A DNA stretch of 64,000 nucleotides, from the NCBI RefSeq assembly GCF_027579695.1, contig NC_083582.1:5400378-5464377 (forward strand), written 5' to 3'. Numbering within the stretch: the first letter of the stretch is position 1; each line of letters opens with the position of its first letter. A program made the translations under genes and the position numbers. This DNA comes from Neoarius graeffei (lineage: Eukaryota; Chordata; Actinopteri; Siluriformes; Ariidae). Positions 53,201 to 62,756 of the stretch are shown here, piece by piece. Under the pieces are notes generated by a model. It was not told where the DNA came from and searched no databases. It saw only the letters and a program-made list of their open reading frames with translations.

Positions 53201-56200
53201 GGGTTTTTACTGAACAAAAACGAATAAAATGAACGAGTGACTTAAAAAAAAGAATGTGGGTGCCTTTGTAAAAACTGTTTTGATTGGCTATTATGGTCTC
53301 GACATCGATGTTTTGACCAAGAACAATGTAGATAACACGAATTTTACATCACATTCAACGAGATTAAACGAGACTAAAGATGGCGACTTACAAATAATGT
53401 GTAAACATCGTTGGAGTTAATAAAGTTTGAACAGCATGAAGGAACATACCCCAACCCCCCGAAATTAATAAAAAAAATTCTCAACGGATTTGGCGTAATA
53501 TAAAAAGGTCGTTTTTTACTCAGAAAAAGTGGAAAACTCTCATCCCTGCCGAGCTTGTGACCGTGTCATGCATGCTAACGTGGAGAATATGAACATGCTA
53601 TTTTGTCACAAAAACCTTCAAACAAAAAGTTCATGTTTTATTTACAGCTTGTGAGCTGGTGGTCGATCGTCTTGACGGTACAGATCCAGGGATTAAAAAC
53701 AACCTCGAAGCAAAACCACGACTGAAGGCACCGAAGTTTGAAAAGTCACTGTGGTTGAAATGATCAGAACACAGTACTAACGCTGCATTATACTTCGCTG
53801 GTGGTGTTCCAAAGATAAGTTCCAACCATTTCTTCTTCGCCTCTTCTATCTTGGGCAAGAAATGCAACGCTGATGTGTTACTGCCACAGATAACACAGGC
53901 ACGAACTTGTTCAGACATGTTTTCAACTTGCTGTTAGGTGCTCTTCGTTAGCTACTGACGAGATGGGCTCTGCTCAGTGTTGCCAGATACTGCTGACGTT
54001 TTCCAGCCCAAAATATGTTCAAAACCCGCCAAAATGCACTTATAACCACCCAATCTGGCAACACTGGCTCTGCTCTCTCTCCTCGCGCTTAAATCTGAAC
54101 TTCCTTCCCATGGGCGGTCGCAAGCCAAGGTGGGCGGGGCCATGAATACTAATTTACGAAGTGATGTAAGATCGTATGGCTTTTTCAGATCCGCTCGTTT
54201 TTCCGACTATTTTCTTTCATAAGCTAATACAGGGAATGGGAGTAGAATTACATTTTCACATGCAGCATGCATATGCAACTCGGAGTGAGCTATGGTATTT
54301 CAAAAAGAGCCAGTATTAAACATTTTTGGTGGAAGGGCACCTTTAACAGACCTTGGCAAGTTAAGATGTTTTGGAACTTTCAGCACCACTGAATTAATAA
54401 TTTAAGTGGGTGGATCTAAATTTTTGACCCTTATTTAGAAAACCCTAAATGAATTCAAACTTGTGCATTAAATTCTTGTTTTTTTCTATTAAAGATGGAT
54501 GATGTACAATTATTCTGCCACAGAAAAAGAACGGCTCAAAGAAATCACTGAAATCTCGATATCACCATGACATTCACTCATGTCCATGTATGTAAACTTC
54601 TGACCTCAACTGTACATTTAATGTTGTGGAACATACATGTGTTCTTTTGTTATCGGAGTTATAAACAGTCATCCCCCCCCACCAACCTCTCCCTTTTTCT
54701 TTTTTTTTTTAAATCATCTCTTTGGAAGTTTATAAGATTTCTAAAAAAAAAAAAAAACATAGCTTTTCATGTTATCAAGAAACCCCACAAAAGACTTTCC
54801 CATGGTACAAAGCACTGGCACTGGAGACTCCTTCCCTAAATGTTAAAGAAATGTTTCTTTACAGAAAACTTCACCCTGTCCATGAATGTGTTTAATCTGT
54901 TCATGTGGCTTATCTATTGGACAAATTTGGGCTTGACCGATAAATCATATTCTAATAACTTGTCTATTATAATACATGCTGCCTCCTGGTGGTCTGGAGA
55001 CTGAGAGGGTGATGAAGCATGATATAAAACACAGAATTTCTTCAGACTCATGATTTGAGCAGTGTTGTTGCAGGATACACCCACATCATCATTGTGGATT
55101 CTTTTTCATTAATTCATAAACCATGGGTTTGCACTCATTGTTTAAATTAGAATGACTTTTGGGAAGATTGTTAGAAAAGCGTTTGTCATTCATGACTAAA
55201 ATCTGTGGTTTTTTACCTTTACAGAGCAACTCATCGTGCCTCCTGAAGTGGAAGGAGATATCGACCAGATCGCAGTGCTGACATCCAACATCCTTTTCTT
55301 CGTCGTCCTCTTCATTTTTGCTGTGTTTGAAACGTAAGGGTTTTCTGTTTGTTTTTAAACAGTAAATTAGAAACAGAGTAAGATCTTACTCAAGGTTGTA
55401 TTCTAGCCAAGAAATAATTTGGACATCAGTTAGTTGATTAAAAAAAAAAAGGCCATCATATTGATCATAGACTTCAGCAAATGTTGCTGGATTTGGGTTA
55501 GATTTTACACTACAAAATTATTTTAAAAACATTAACAGTACATGCTGTTTCATCAATTAAACTATAAATGATTTTTTTTCTGTAAAATATTTCTCTGTAG
55601 AGTTTTCATTAGGGCTGTAGTACTCGAGTCTGGACTCGAGACGGTTTTTCTATTGTCTCGGGCTTGTCTCTGTCTTGGCCATTAGTCTCACCAGATCTTC
55701 CACTTCGTCTTGACTGAGTCCAGCTGCCTTTAAAAAAATATTGTGGTGGGGTTTTTTTTTTCCTTCTTCTTCCCCCCTCAAGAAACTCCTCCTCAAAGCA
55801 AAATCATTAATTGAGCATGTTCAGAAACTGGTATTGGTTTAATTCATTCAAAATCCAATTGGAATGGGCATTGACATTGGCTGCCTGGTAACCAAGAGTG
55901 TTTCTCGGTCTTGACTTGGACTCAACACTCTTTGGACTCGAGCATCTTTGGACTTGTCCTCAAATCTCTTTGGACTCGGTCTTGACTTGGACTTGAGCAT
56001 CTTTGGATTTGGACTCCAACCTCTTTGGGCTTAGTTTTGACTTGGATTCGAGCATCTTTGGATGTGGACTTGAACCTCTTGATTTGGACTCAAACCTCTT
56101 TGGACTTGAACCTCTTGTACTCAGTCTTGACTTGGACTCGAGCATCTTTTGGATTTGGTCTCAAATGTCTTTGGGCTTAGTTTTGACTTGGATTCGAGCA

Positions 56201-58663
56201 TCTTTGGACGTGGACTTGAACCTCTTGAACTCGGTCTTGACTTGGACACAAACCTCTTTGGACTTGAACCTCTTGGGACTCATTTTGACTTGGACTCGAG
56301 CATCTTTGGACTTGGACCAGATTGATCAGTAGCCATTGCGTACAGTTCTTGCGGATAAATTTAGAAGTTGTTCTCAGGACACTTTGATCACTTAAAGCCC
56401 TGGTGGTTTTACAGATTTCAGTTAGTTGCACACACTGTAATATAATCATGTCAATCATGATGAAATTTTTCTCCACAGTATAGCCACTCCTTTATCAATG
56501 GACATGTTTGCGTGGACGAGGAAAGAAGCCATCCTGTACAATGGGATCATTCTGGCAGCCATTGGCTTCGAGTCGATTATCGTGTTCCTCCTGGTGAAGG
56601 TGATCTCCATGCGGTATGTTCAGGAAGTGGTTCCTTCAGATTTTTTGCAGTCCCACTGATTAAATGTACTCTCACACAAGTCTGCTTTTCATTTCTTTCC
56701 ATCTCACTCATCAGCAGGCTCCTCTGTGTGTATTAGGAAAGAATGATCATGAACGATCCGGAGAGAAGCTTAATGACGGCACGCGCTCTTTAATTGTTAA
56801 ACAGGATCGTGCAGTTCATTCTTTTTCCCTCTTTCATCAGGTTTGGTGATCGTCCGGTGCTCTTCAGTGGCCTCGCCATCATATTTATCGGCTTCTTTAT
56901 CATGCTCCCTTGGGGAAACCAGTATCCAAAAATTCAGTGGGCAGGTGAGGAATTCCTTCTGTCTCTCATTTTAATTTCAATTCCCTTCATTTAGTTTATT
57001 ACGCTGAGACTCTACAGGTAGAAAGGATTTTGTTCATGCTTAACATTTTTATCGTTGCAGAGAAATTTTTGTATTTTGTCTTGCACTGTAGTCAAAAAAT
57101 GTTAATGCCACTAAATTGTTTATTTCTGTGTTTGGTGTATTATCGGTGAGTTAAGGCTTTAAGCTCCGCCCACTTAGCACAATCATTCCATTAACTGCAT
57201 CCCTGAAAAGCTTCTCTCCTGTGGAACCCTGTGTATCTGTAAAAGCCCGTTAGACTCCGCAAACATTTTCTTCTGTTTATAGATTTCTATCGTTCATGGA
57301 TTTTTACATGTTCATTCCTGTTCCTAATTTGAAAGATATTCCCGAGGGATTTCTCCAACTGTTGATCAGTGCTGGAGTCGTGTTCGATTTTATACAACAC
57401 AGTCAGAGAGAAACAATTGTTAAATATTTAAAATATAATGTTCTGATGGAATAATAACATTTTGCAATGCTCTTTCTTTGTAAGGTGTCTTTAGAGTGAA
57501 ATAAACATTTTAATTACATATTCAAGACTGGTCTAAAGACATTACTACTTTTTGAGCAATATTATTAATTTTGAACATTTATCGCTTTTTATTATATTAC
57601 ACCATTATTATAACTTTCTTACAATTTGAATACTAATCTTCATTTTAATTTTTCATAGTTGTAGTATATGTAAAGAAATATGCTTTTATTTTTATAATTT
57701 GTTCATATTTTTTTGTTAGAGCATTGAGACTGAAATGCTTTGACATATTTATTATTATTCAAATTGAGGCATATTTAATTTGAGCCTCATTGACACAAAA
57801 GGATGCAATTAAAAAATACATCAAAAAAGTTTGATTTTTAGAATTTCAGAAATTAACTGGCCGTGACTGTGATATCTGATCTGAATATTTCCCTGAATTT
57901 TCCCTTGGGGATCAGTAACATCCATCCATCCATTCTTCAATCAGCCCTAATTTACATACCTCCTCGATTTAATAAAACAACGAAATGTATAATATTTGAA
58001 ACATTCATAACATTTCTAAAGTTATTGCACATATTTTTCATGTCGCAACATCACGGTGTTGCTTTCTGGGCTCCACAGATCTTCAGAACCGCTCCATGCC
58101 AGTTTTGGGTCGTGCTCCGGTCTCGAACAGTAGTGTGGAACCGACCGGATGCCCTTCAGATCAGATTTGGTGCCAGTTCACCCCCGCCATCCACCTGGCA
58201 CAATACCTAACATCTTATATCCTCATAGGAGTCGGTTACCCCGCCTGCAACGTCATGTCCTGCACGCTGTACTCGAAGATCCTGGGACCCAAACCACAGG
58301 TGTGGTGATGATGCAGATTCAGTGAATTTAGTATTGTTGCTTTATTGCTCAGTGCACGAAACAGTGTTGAAGTTTTCGAATAGTGCTTTACAGCAAAGGA
58401 GTCATTTCTCTCTTTCCATAAACGTGTGTGTGTGTGCGCGCGCGTGCATGCAGGGTGTGTACATGGGCTGGCTGACGGCCTCAGGCAGCGGCGCTCGGAC
58501 CCTGGGTCCTGTATTTGTCTCTCAGGTCTATACCATCCTGGGTCCTCGCTGGGCCTTCAGTCTGATCTGTGGGCTTGTCCTGGCAGCCATCGTTCTCCTC
58601 ACAGCGATGTACAGACGACTCATAGCCTTCTCTGTGCGCTACGGAAGGATACAGGAGGGATGA
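41204..58663 (+). CDS. mfsd8: mfsd8 (CLN7), lysosomal MFS protein, first coding exon unresolved
   Basis: Eleven exons: 41204-41277, 42436-42479, 48724-48964, 49046-49159, 49324-49468, 51119-51177, 55225-55333, 56479-56613, 56841-56944, 58079-58299, 58454-58663. All junctions are GT-AG and in phase, giving about 484 residues from the part homologous to human residue 22 to the stop; the human protein has 518. MFSD8 is a 12-helix major-facilitator protein of the lysosome membrane, linked to chloride conductance, and its loss causes CLN7 neuronal ceroid lipofuscinosis in people. Landmarks are [32 protein letters not shown] and a luminal loop with NRS and NSS glycosylation sites. The 44-bp exon has the same size as human exon 4. 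Introns are full of transposons. Confidence 0.93.
42436..42479 (+). CDS. mfsd8: mfsd8 44-bp exon, helix 1
   Basis: Acceptor CTCTCCAG, donor AAG|GTAAAG. Encodes the end of helix 1 ([13 protein letters not shown]). Its length and phases match the human exon. Confidence 0.92.
42867..43242 (+). mobile_element. tRNA-headed SINE in mfsd8 intron
   Basis: Second copy of the SINE at 5081-5456, same length (376 bp) and same features: GTGTAGTGGTTAGCGC A-box region, GGTTCGAGCCC B box and GGATAAAGCGG tail. The 12-bp duplication AATATGACAATG is at 42855-42866 and 43243-43254. Confidence 0.93.
43566..43873 (-). repeat. Gmr1-like element 3' LTR
   Basis: 308 bp, the same sequence as 48164-48487 apart from simple-repeat length and substitutions. 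On the minus strand a polypurine tract (AGTGGGGGTA) precedes it at about 43874-43883. Confidence 0.92.
43891..45330 (-). pseudogene. Gmr1-like reverse transcriptase and RNase H
   Basis: RT begins about 45270 ([21 protein letters not shown]) directly after the integrase tail. Frames shift several times. Motif C reads YLND near 44693-44702 instead of YLDD, and a TAG interrupts before [11 protein letters not shown] near 44461. RNase H follows ([37 protein letters not shown]) and ends at a stop at about 43891, next to the polypurine tract. No integrase follows. Enzymatically dead. Confidence 0.85.
45460..46575 (-). pseudogene. Gmr1-like integrase
   Basis: From 46575 downward: [14 protein letters not shown], an HHCC zinc finger ([22 protein letters not shown]), then [12 protein letters not shown] and [16 protein letters not shown] of the catalytic core. 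Part of the core lies in shifted frames at about 46050-45780. A C-terminal domain with [23 protein letters not shown] is at about 45590-45480. The enzyme would insert element DNA. It precedes RT, the diagnostic order. Confidence 0.8.
46878..47504 (-). pseudogene. Gmr1-like zinc knuckle and protease
   Basis: Frame 47504-46878 follows the gag frame by a shift. It has one CCHC knuckle ([14 protein letters not shown]) and then a retropepsin signature [11 protein letters not shown] with DSG in place of DTG, a tolerated variant in some elements. The protease end is cut by a stop at 46878. Confidence 0.8.
47066..48193 (-). pseudogene. Gmr1-like gag with SCAN-like region
   Basis: Two frame segments, 48193-47777 and 47704-47066. 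The first has a Gln-rich helix ([20 protein letters not shown]) and ends at a stop after LLMGEA. The second continues with [16 protein letters not shown] and [21 protein letters not shown], a helical block resembling the SCAN domain of vertebrate zinc-finger proteins, which is thought to derive from Gmr1-like Gag. It ends in a Ser/Pro-rich stretch where the frame shifts. Gag would build the particle; this copy is broken. Confidence 0.8.
48145..48162 (-). other. primer-binding site, tRNA-Phe type
   Basis: On the minus strand TGGTGCCGAAACCTGGGA starts two bases inside the LTR. It matches the 3' end of vertebrate tRNA-Phe with one mismatch. Confidence 0.8.
48164..48487 (-). repeat. Gmr1-like element 5' LTR
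   Basis: 324 bp. Reads TGTGGCAGC...CTGCCACA on the minus strand. Partner of 43566-43873, and differs by a CA-repeat expansion (48279-48303) and a few substitutions. Confidence 0.92.
48724..48964 (+). CDS. mfsd8: mfsd8 exon, helices 2-3
   Basis: Acceptor TTTTATAG, donor GCAG|GTAAAG. Carries [20 protein letters not shown], the family signature between helices 2 and 3, and the start of helix 4 ([11 protein letters not shown]). Confidence 0.95.
49046..49159 (+). CDS. mfsd8: mfsd8 exon, helix 4-5 region
   Basis: Acceptor GTCCTGCAG, donor CCAG|GTACCG. Encodes [15 protein letters not shown] and [10 protein letters not shown], conserved in the family. It is only 81 bp downstream of the previous exon. 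Confidence 0.95.
49324..49468 (+). CDS. mfsd8: mfsd8 exon, luminal loop and helix 6
   Basis: Acceptor TGTTTGTAG, donor CTGAG|GTAACA. Encodes [12 protein letters not shown] and [17 protein letters not shown], then a hydrophobic helix. Confidence 0.95.
49578..51084 (-). mobile_element. Tc1/mariner element in mfsd8 intron
   Basis: Inverted ends with CCCATTTCCAGAAAAGTTGG, each next to TA (49576-49577 and 51085-51086), the Tc1/mariner target. It fills about 1.5 of 1.65 kb of the intron. Transposase remains on the minus strand. Confidence 0.9.
49868..50594 (-). pseudogene. Tc1-like transposase, broken
   Basis: Minus-strand pieces 50594-50358 (helix-turn-helix: [34 protein letters not shown]), 50306-50097 ([16 protein letters not shown], second catalytic Asp block) and 50176-49868 ([36 protein letters not shown] with the third acidic residue position). 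Frameshifts separate the pieces. The enzyme would cut and paste at TA. Confidence 0.85.
51119..51177 (+). CDS. mfsd8: mfsd8 exon, central cytosolic loop
   Basis: Acceptor TTTCTAACAG, donor GAAG|GTAGTG. Encodes [11 protein letters not shown], part of the loop between the two six-helix halves. A Tc1/mariner copy fills almost the whole intron before it. Confidence 0.92.
52136..52623 (-). pseudogene. Tc1-like transposase remnant
   Basis: Minus-strand frames 52623-52216 and 52327-52136 contain a decayed DNA-binding part and [20 protein letters not shown], the block around the second catalytic Asp. The N-terminal part is interrupted and the last acidic residue region is not recognisable. Confidence 0.8.
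53646..53918 (-). CDS. THAP-domain exon, second copy
   Basis: Same exon as 16166-16438, read on the minus strand from the ATG at 53918. The THAP ligands (CVIC, CSDH) and the LIPGSVPS end are unchanged; substitutions such as ALHFLP and EEAKKKW are scattered. The donor is AGCT|GTAAAT. No transposase exon follows. Confidence 0.7.
53975..54066. mobile_element. CAGTGTTGCCAGAT MITE, copy 2, with exact empty site
   Basis: 92 bp, ends CAGTGTTGCCAGAT and ATCTGGCAACACTG, with 8-bp duplication GCTCTGCT (53967-53974 and 54067-54074). The other THAP transposon has a single AGCAGAGC at about 16111-16118 and no insert. The 8-bp duplication and CAG start suggest a hAT transposase. Confidence 0.9.
55225..55333 (+). 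CDS. mfsd8: mfsd8 exon, helix 7
   Basis: Acceptor TTTACAG, donor GAAAC|GTAAGG. Encodes [16 protein letters not shown] and a hydrophobic helix ending AVFET. Confidence 0.95.
55612..56330. repeat. CTTGACTTGGACTCGAG minisatellite-like block in intron
   Basis: From about 55905 imperfect units made of CTTGACTTGGACTCGAGCA, TCTTTGGACT and CAAACCTCT words repeat many times. The preceding part (from 55612) has the GTCTCGGGCTTGTCTC words also seen near 6843. No coding role is visible. Confidence 0.75.
56479..56613 (+). CDS. mfsd8: mfsd8 exon, helix 8
   Basis: Acceptor CTCCACAG, donor ATGCG|GTATGT. Encodes [25 protein letters not shown] and a hydrophobic helix. Confidence 0.95.
56841..56944 (+). CDS. 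mfsd8: mfsd8 exon, helix 9
   Basis: Acceptor TTTCATCAG, donor GCAG|GTGAGG. Encodes [19 protein letters not shown], strongly conserved. Confidence 0.95.
56945..58078 (+). other. mfsd8 intron without recognisable insertions
   Basis: AT-rich intron between the helix-9 exon and the glycosylated-loop exon. No mobile element ends or long ORFs seen. Confidence 0.6.
58079..58299 (+). CDS. mfsd8: mfsd8 exon, glycosylated loop and helix 10
   Basis: Acceptor CTCCACAG, donor CACAG|GTGTGG. The luminal loop holds NRS and NSS N-glycosylation sites and [12 protein letters not shown]; then come [10 protein letters not shown] and [10 protein letters not shown]. Confidence 0.95.
58454..58663 (+). CDS. mfsd8: mfsd8 last coding exon, helices 11-12 and stop
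   Basis: Acceptor GCATGCAG after a GT/GC-rich stretch. Encodes [24 protein letters not shown] and the C-terminus ending VRYGRIQEG before TGA. The ERV-B LTR begins 91 bp later and no AATAAA lies between. Confidence 0.95.
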   Translation, partial: GVYMGWLTASGSGARTLGPVFVSQVYTILGPRWAFSLICGLVLAAIVLLTAMYRRLIAFSVRYGRIQEG

Positions 58664-58754
58664 GGTCCGAGGGCCCAGACTGGAGTATTTTACCTTCGTG
58701 AACTAAAGGCTCTGGATGGTGGGAGATGGACAGAAGTTTCCCATGACTTGATGT

Positions 58755-60523
58755 TGTTGGTAACTCGCCAGCGCCCCCTATAACGATCCCACAATTTCCT
58801 TGCGCGCTCCACCCGGATGTGACGTGAAGTGGAACTGCTTTAACTGTATCGAGAGCGCCTCGATTCGCTCTCTCATGTTCTGACTACTGGAGTGGTCGGA
58901 CGGACTGTAGGCACGCTCGCCTACAGTGTTGAGACTAACCGCTATTGTCTGAGAACAGCCTGTTCAAATTAGTTTCGGCCGAACTTTTGAACGACCCGCT
59001 AAGTTTCAGCGATATAGTGGTTTTGATTCTAAACCTTTGCAAAGTTTAACTACAGTTAAGTAGTTTTCCACGCTAAGAGGCATTTGCGGACAGCTTCGCT
59101 CCTCTCAGCCTTTTTCTCGTCGACGCATCACCGGAGGTTTCTCCTGAAGCACCGTGGGCCAGCTAGGCCTTCATCTCCCTGCTTCGTTAGCCGCGGTTGG
59201 ACGCAACGCGCCGCTAACCTCCTCTCCTCGGACTGCGACCCTCAGCGCGGACATCGGAGAAAGAACTTCCATCGCATTGAGTAGGCACTTGGGCAAATTT
59301 TTAATTTGTAGCTTATTCAGATGGTTGTTAGGGTCATGTTTAAGCTTTGAGCTATTTAGCATACCCGCTCAGACACGGAAGGTGTTTGTTTGTTTTTATT
59401 GTTTGTTTGTTTGTTTTTATTGTTTGTTTTGGTTCTGTTTTTTTTTCTTTGAACTTGTTAGACAGGGTATCTTGCATGATATCTTTCCTTAACTCCATTG
59501 CTAGCTTCCCTATCTGATTAGCAGCGCAGCGACAAGTTTATTTTAAGCTCCGAGGCTAGACCGCTACAAGGCCTAGTTCTCTCCATCCAACACATATACA
59601 CACTCTCTCACACTCTTTCTCTCTCTCTCTCTCTCTCTCTCGCGTTGAGTTCTTTGCCTAGATAGTCTGTTGGAAATTGTTGTTAAGTGCAGTGTTTGGA
59701 TCCAGCTGTAGCGTGGTCAGATTCTCCTTAGCAACTTATTGCTAGCTACCTCAGGGTGATACGCTAGCTGGTAGGCTTGTGTTCTCGACTAGGCCTGCAG
59801 GCGCCATTTTTCCGACGCCATTTTGATACCTTCCTCATTGAGTTACCTGTGATACGACACCTAGGCACTGACCGCCATTTTGTTTAAGCATTGCCAGAGT
59901 GGCTAGTCATTAGCATCTGCCCACAGATACCTACACAAAGCACACATTAGCCACAGAGCTAATCCTTTGTTCTATTTAGCTAACATTCCTTTGTTTTAGC
60001 TAACATTCCTTTGTTTTAGCTAACGACAAGCTAGGTCACACACACACACACACGCATCGGCTTGCCCTAGCCTCACACACGCACACACAAGGGATTCTTT
60101 TCTTTTTCCTTCTATCTCTTTCTCTCTCTCTTTCCCTCAAATTTATAGTCCAGGTGTAATTGTTCCATTGTTTTGTCTTGTTATTACCTTTGCTGACATT
60201 GAATGTATTTTGAGTTTATTATTATTAGTGAGTAGTAGACAAATAAAAGCTAATAAAATTGAATTGCATTTTACTTGTTCCTGTTGTTTATTCACAAGGT
60301 CAACTATTTAGAACTCCTTTTTCCTTCAGAATTTAGCTTTTGTATACAACTGGGTTTCCCATCTAATACAGAGCTACCATTAATCTTGAATGTAACCATT
60401 CACGGTGAGTGTTAAGATTAATAATTTAAGATTTTATGAGACTGATCTTTATTTATAAATTGATTAATTTAATTATCAATTATCACATAATTTATAATTT
60501 AATTAATCCCAATTCAACCTACA
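58755..60523 (+). repeat. ERV-B 5' LTR, with inserted repeat block
   Basis: 1769 bp, about 120 bp longer than the ERV-A LTR. The main extra segment (about 59930-60050) includes two TTTAGCTAACATTCCTTTGT-type tandem units. AATAAA signals near 60240 and the U5 donor (CACG|GTGAGT) are kept. It differs from ERV-A more than the two ERV-A LTRs differ from each other. Confidence 0.92.
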
Positions 60524-60529
60524 TTAAAG

Positions 60530-60546
60530 TGGTGCCCCGTGTGAGG
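60530..60546 (+). other. ERV-B primer-binding site
   Basis: TGGTGCCCCGTGTGAGG, identical to ERV-A and at the same spacing from the LTR. Confidence 0.75.
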
Positions 60547-60947
60547 CTTAGTTTAATGACCTTGTGAATCTCTCAACAATAACTTGTAAACTGCTGTATA
60601 CCCAAAATCAACTGCCAAGGTATAACACAGATGACTTTAATGGTGAATCATTAAGTGTGTTAATCACAGAACTGAAATTCAGCTGCCAACCACAGTTAGC
60701 TGATAAACTGGTTTAATTGATTAGTACCTTAGAGTAATATCTAATCCAAGTACTTAAGTAATATTATTAATAATCATTATTATTAACTAATTATTAATTA
60801 AGCTAATTAATACAAGTGAAACATTAGTGAAAACAAAGTAGCTAAGAAACCACATCAATTATTTAGCAACTTGGATTAAATTAAATTCTAACCTAATCAA
60901 CACCTAGTATTAATTTCCTTTAAGTTAATTAATACATTTCGAACAAA

Positions 60948-62756
60948 ATGTCGCGTTCCCCATCAAGGGAGTCAGAAGGGCTCCTCCTCTCTCTCTTCGA
61001 CGTTGTAGGTGATTTAGGCCAAGTCCCGGAGGATAGGAGAAATTACTTCTGTGATCTGGACCAAAAGGCTCGCTTTGATGAAATACACATAGCCGTTAGG
61101 GAACTTAAGGAGCGTACTATGACTCTCCCAGAAGGGCTACCCAAATTGTTCATGATCTACTATAAGGAAATGGAACATGTGTGTATGACCCTCGAACAAG
61201 AGAAAAGAACACTAAAACGACAACTGGCCGAAGCTCAAAGGAGAGCAGAAAGCGCGGAGAGTAGCCTCGTGGGCCTGAGAGCCACACAAGATGAACTAAA
61301 GCGCGAAATAGAATACCTCAGAGAAGAAGTGACGCAAGCACGTCGCTCAGATGAGGGATCGGCCAAACCCTCCCAAGAACAGAGTTCCGCTCTGGAGGAG
61401 GAAGAACCTGAGCTTAGAACGGTAGATCAGACACCGCACTCAAGCTCAACTCGCGTGAAAGTCGCGCGATCGCCACCTCGTGGCGCTGGGAGTTTTTACT
61501 TTACTCCCCACTACACCCCCTCGCGCTTCAATATCGCTGCAGCCTCTAGCCCGCAGAAAACGCCGCGCTACGTACCCTCAGACTCCTCTGACGGAGAGGC
61601 CGCCTACAAGCCGAAACGCAGACATAGGCGATATGAGAGCAGCTCAAATAGCGAAGACAGCGAGGACCCCTACGGGTCAAAATCAAAACGCCTCGTCGCA
61701 GAACGCAAAACTAGGATCCGCCAAATCGACGTCCTTGCGAAAGACATAGAGCGTTTTGAGCCGGAAAATCATAGACACCGAAGCGTTAATGATTATTTCC
61801 GGGAAATCGAGCGTAGCCTCCTGGACCTGCCAGAGGCTACGTCGCATGAAAAGGCCAGACTAGTCTGGAAAACTTTAGGTAGTGGCGTACGAGCATTCGT
61901 TGAGACCTTACCGCAGTCAGTCCTCGACAACTACAAGAAAATACGTAAGTACTTGAAAGAGGAATACTCGTTGTACGAGGATGAGACCGCTGCGACGATG
62001 GGTGCTATTCTGATCAGACAGAAACGAAGCGAACACCCTCGCGAGTACTACCGTCGGCTCCGTGCAGCGTACTTTCAGGGCAGAAGCGAGCCCGGGCTAG
62101 AGGAAGATCGCAACTTCAAGTCCCTCTTCCTCCATAACCTTCACCCGTGCATCCGTAACCAAGTAACACTCGCGTGTCGCCAGCGCCCCCATACTATGAG
62201 AGAAATGCGTCGCACCGCACAACTAACGTGGGAGACGTTCGTCCGACCCACAGACCGCCACGAGGACGATCCCAGAGTCCTCAGCCTATATGAGCAGGAA
62301 GATCAGTCCTTAGGCCTAGAAGGGGGTGAAGCCCCAAACCGCGGGCCCCCTTGGGCGAACCCAAACCCCGGCCACCAGACGTCGAGTCAACCCAAAGGTA
62401 ACTGGAAAGTTCGACAAGCTGGAGCCAAGGGGGAACAGGGCTCCAACGCCCACGGGCAAGGTAACCGCAAACCTGGCAGTCACGGCCCTAAATCTCAGAA
62501 TAGCGGACAGTCAAGGCCCCATCGCAACTCCTCTCGAAGGGAGCGGAGCCCTAAGCTAGCTACCGCTAAACAAGCCAACCAAGAGCCACTTGGGATGGCA
62601 GAACTGAGGGCTGAATTAGCACGGATTAAACAAGCCAACCAAGAGCCGCTTGGGATGGCAGAATTGAGGACTGAATTAGCACGAGTTAAACAACTGCTGA
62701 GCAATAAGAACAGGAAGGGTAAGCCGAGCAAGGACAGGGACGAACCGTCAGCATGA
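60948..62756 (+). CDS. gag: ERV-B Gag polyprotein
   Basis: 602 residues, same length as ERV-A Gag, with about 11 replacements by eye, for example Leu for Pro at residue 12, and Asp for His and Asn for Asp in the capsid region. The coiled coil, the capsid-like domain, the basic tail without a zinc knuckle and the two 20-residue repeats (62568-62687) are all preserved. Ends at the UGA CUA G signal (62754-62762). Confidence 0.9.
   Translation: MSRSPSRESEGLLLSLFDVVGDLGQVPEDRRNYFCDLDQKARFDEIHIAVRELKERTMTLPEGLPKLFMIYYKEMEHVCMTLEQEKRTLKRQLAEAQRRAESAESSLVGLRATQDELKREIEYLREEVTQARRSDEGSAKPSQEQSSALEEEEPELRTVDQTPHSSSTRVKVARSPPRGAGSFYFTPHYTPSRFNIAAASSPQKTPRYVPSDSSDGEAAYKPKRRHRRYESSSNSEDSEDPYGSKSKRLVAERKTRIRQIDVLAKDIERFEPENHRHRSVNDYFREIERSLLDLPEATSHEKARLVWKTLGSGVRAFVETLPQSVLDNYKKIRKYLKEEYSLYEDETAATMGAILIRQKRSEHPREYYRRLRAAYFQGRSEPGLEEDRNFKSLFLHNLHPCIRNQVTLACRQRPHTMREMRRTAQLTWETFVRPTDRHEDDPRVLSLYEQEDQSLGLEGGEAPNRGPPWANPNPGHQTSSQPKGNWKVRQAGAKGEQGSNAHGQGNRKPGSHGPKSQNSGQSRPHRNSSRRERSPKLATAKQANQEPLGMAELRAELARIKQANQEPLGMAELRTELARVKQLLSNKNRKGKPSKDRDEPSA

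Larger units (their letters stand above)
52833..54342 (-). mobile_element. THAP DNA transposon (Kolobok-like) copy 2
   Basis: 1510 bp, minus strand, TTAA at 52829-52832 and 54343-54346. Colinear with 15842-16696, 18229-18482 and 31430-31517, but without the Harbinger and ERV insertions. It therefore gives the empty-site sequence for both. It carries its own 92-bp MITE (53975-54066). Confidence 0.75.
51634..54612 (-). mobile_element. Tc1/mariner element hosting a THAP transposon
   Basis: Inverted ends: AGTTGCAATCAGAAGTTTAC near 51635 on the left and AGTTGAGGTCAGAAGTTTAC read from the right, with TA at 51632-51633 and 54613-54614. Transposase remnants are on the minus strand at 52136-52623. 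The THAP transposon 52833-54342 splits it. Confidence 0.88.

Noticed and set aside
58096..58308. Alternative ORFs over the last mfsd8 exons
   Set aside because: They run through splice sites into introns; the spliced frame matches the MFSD8 family.
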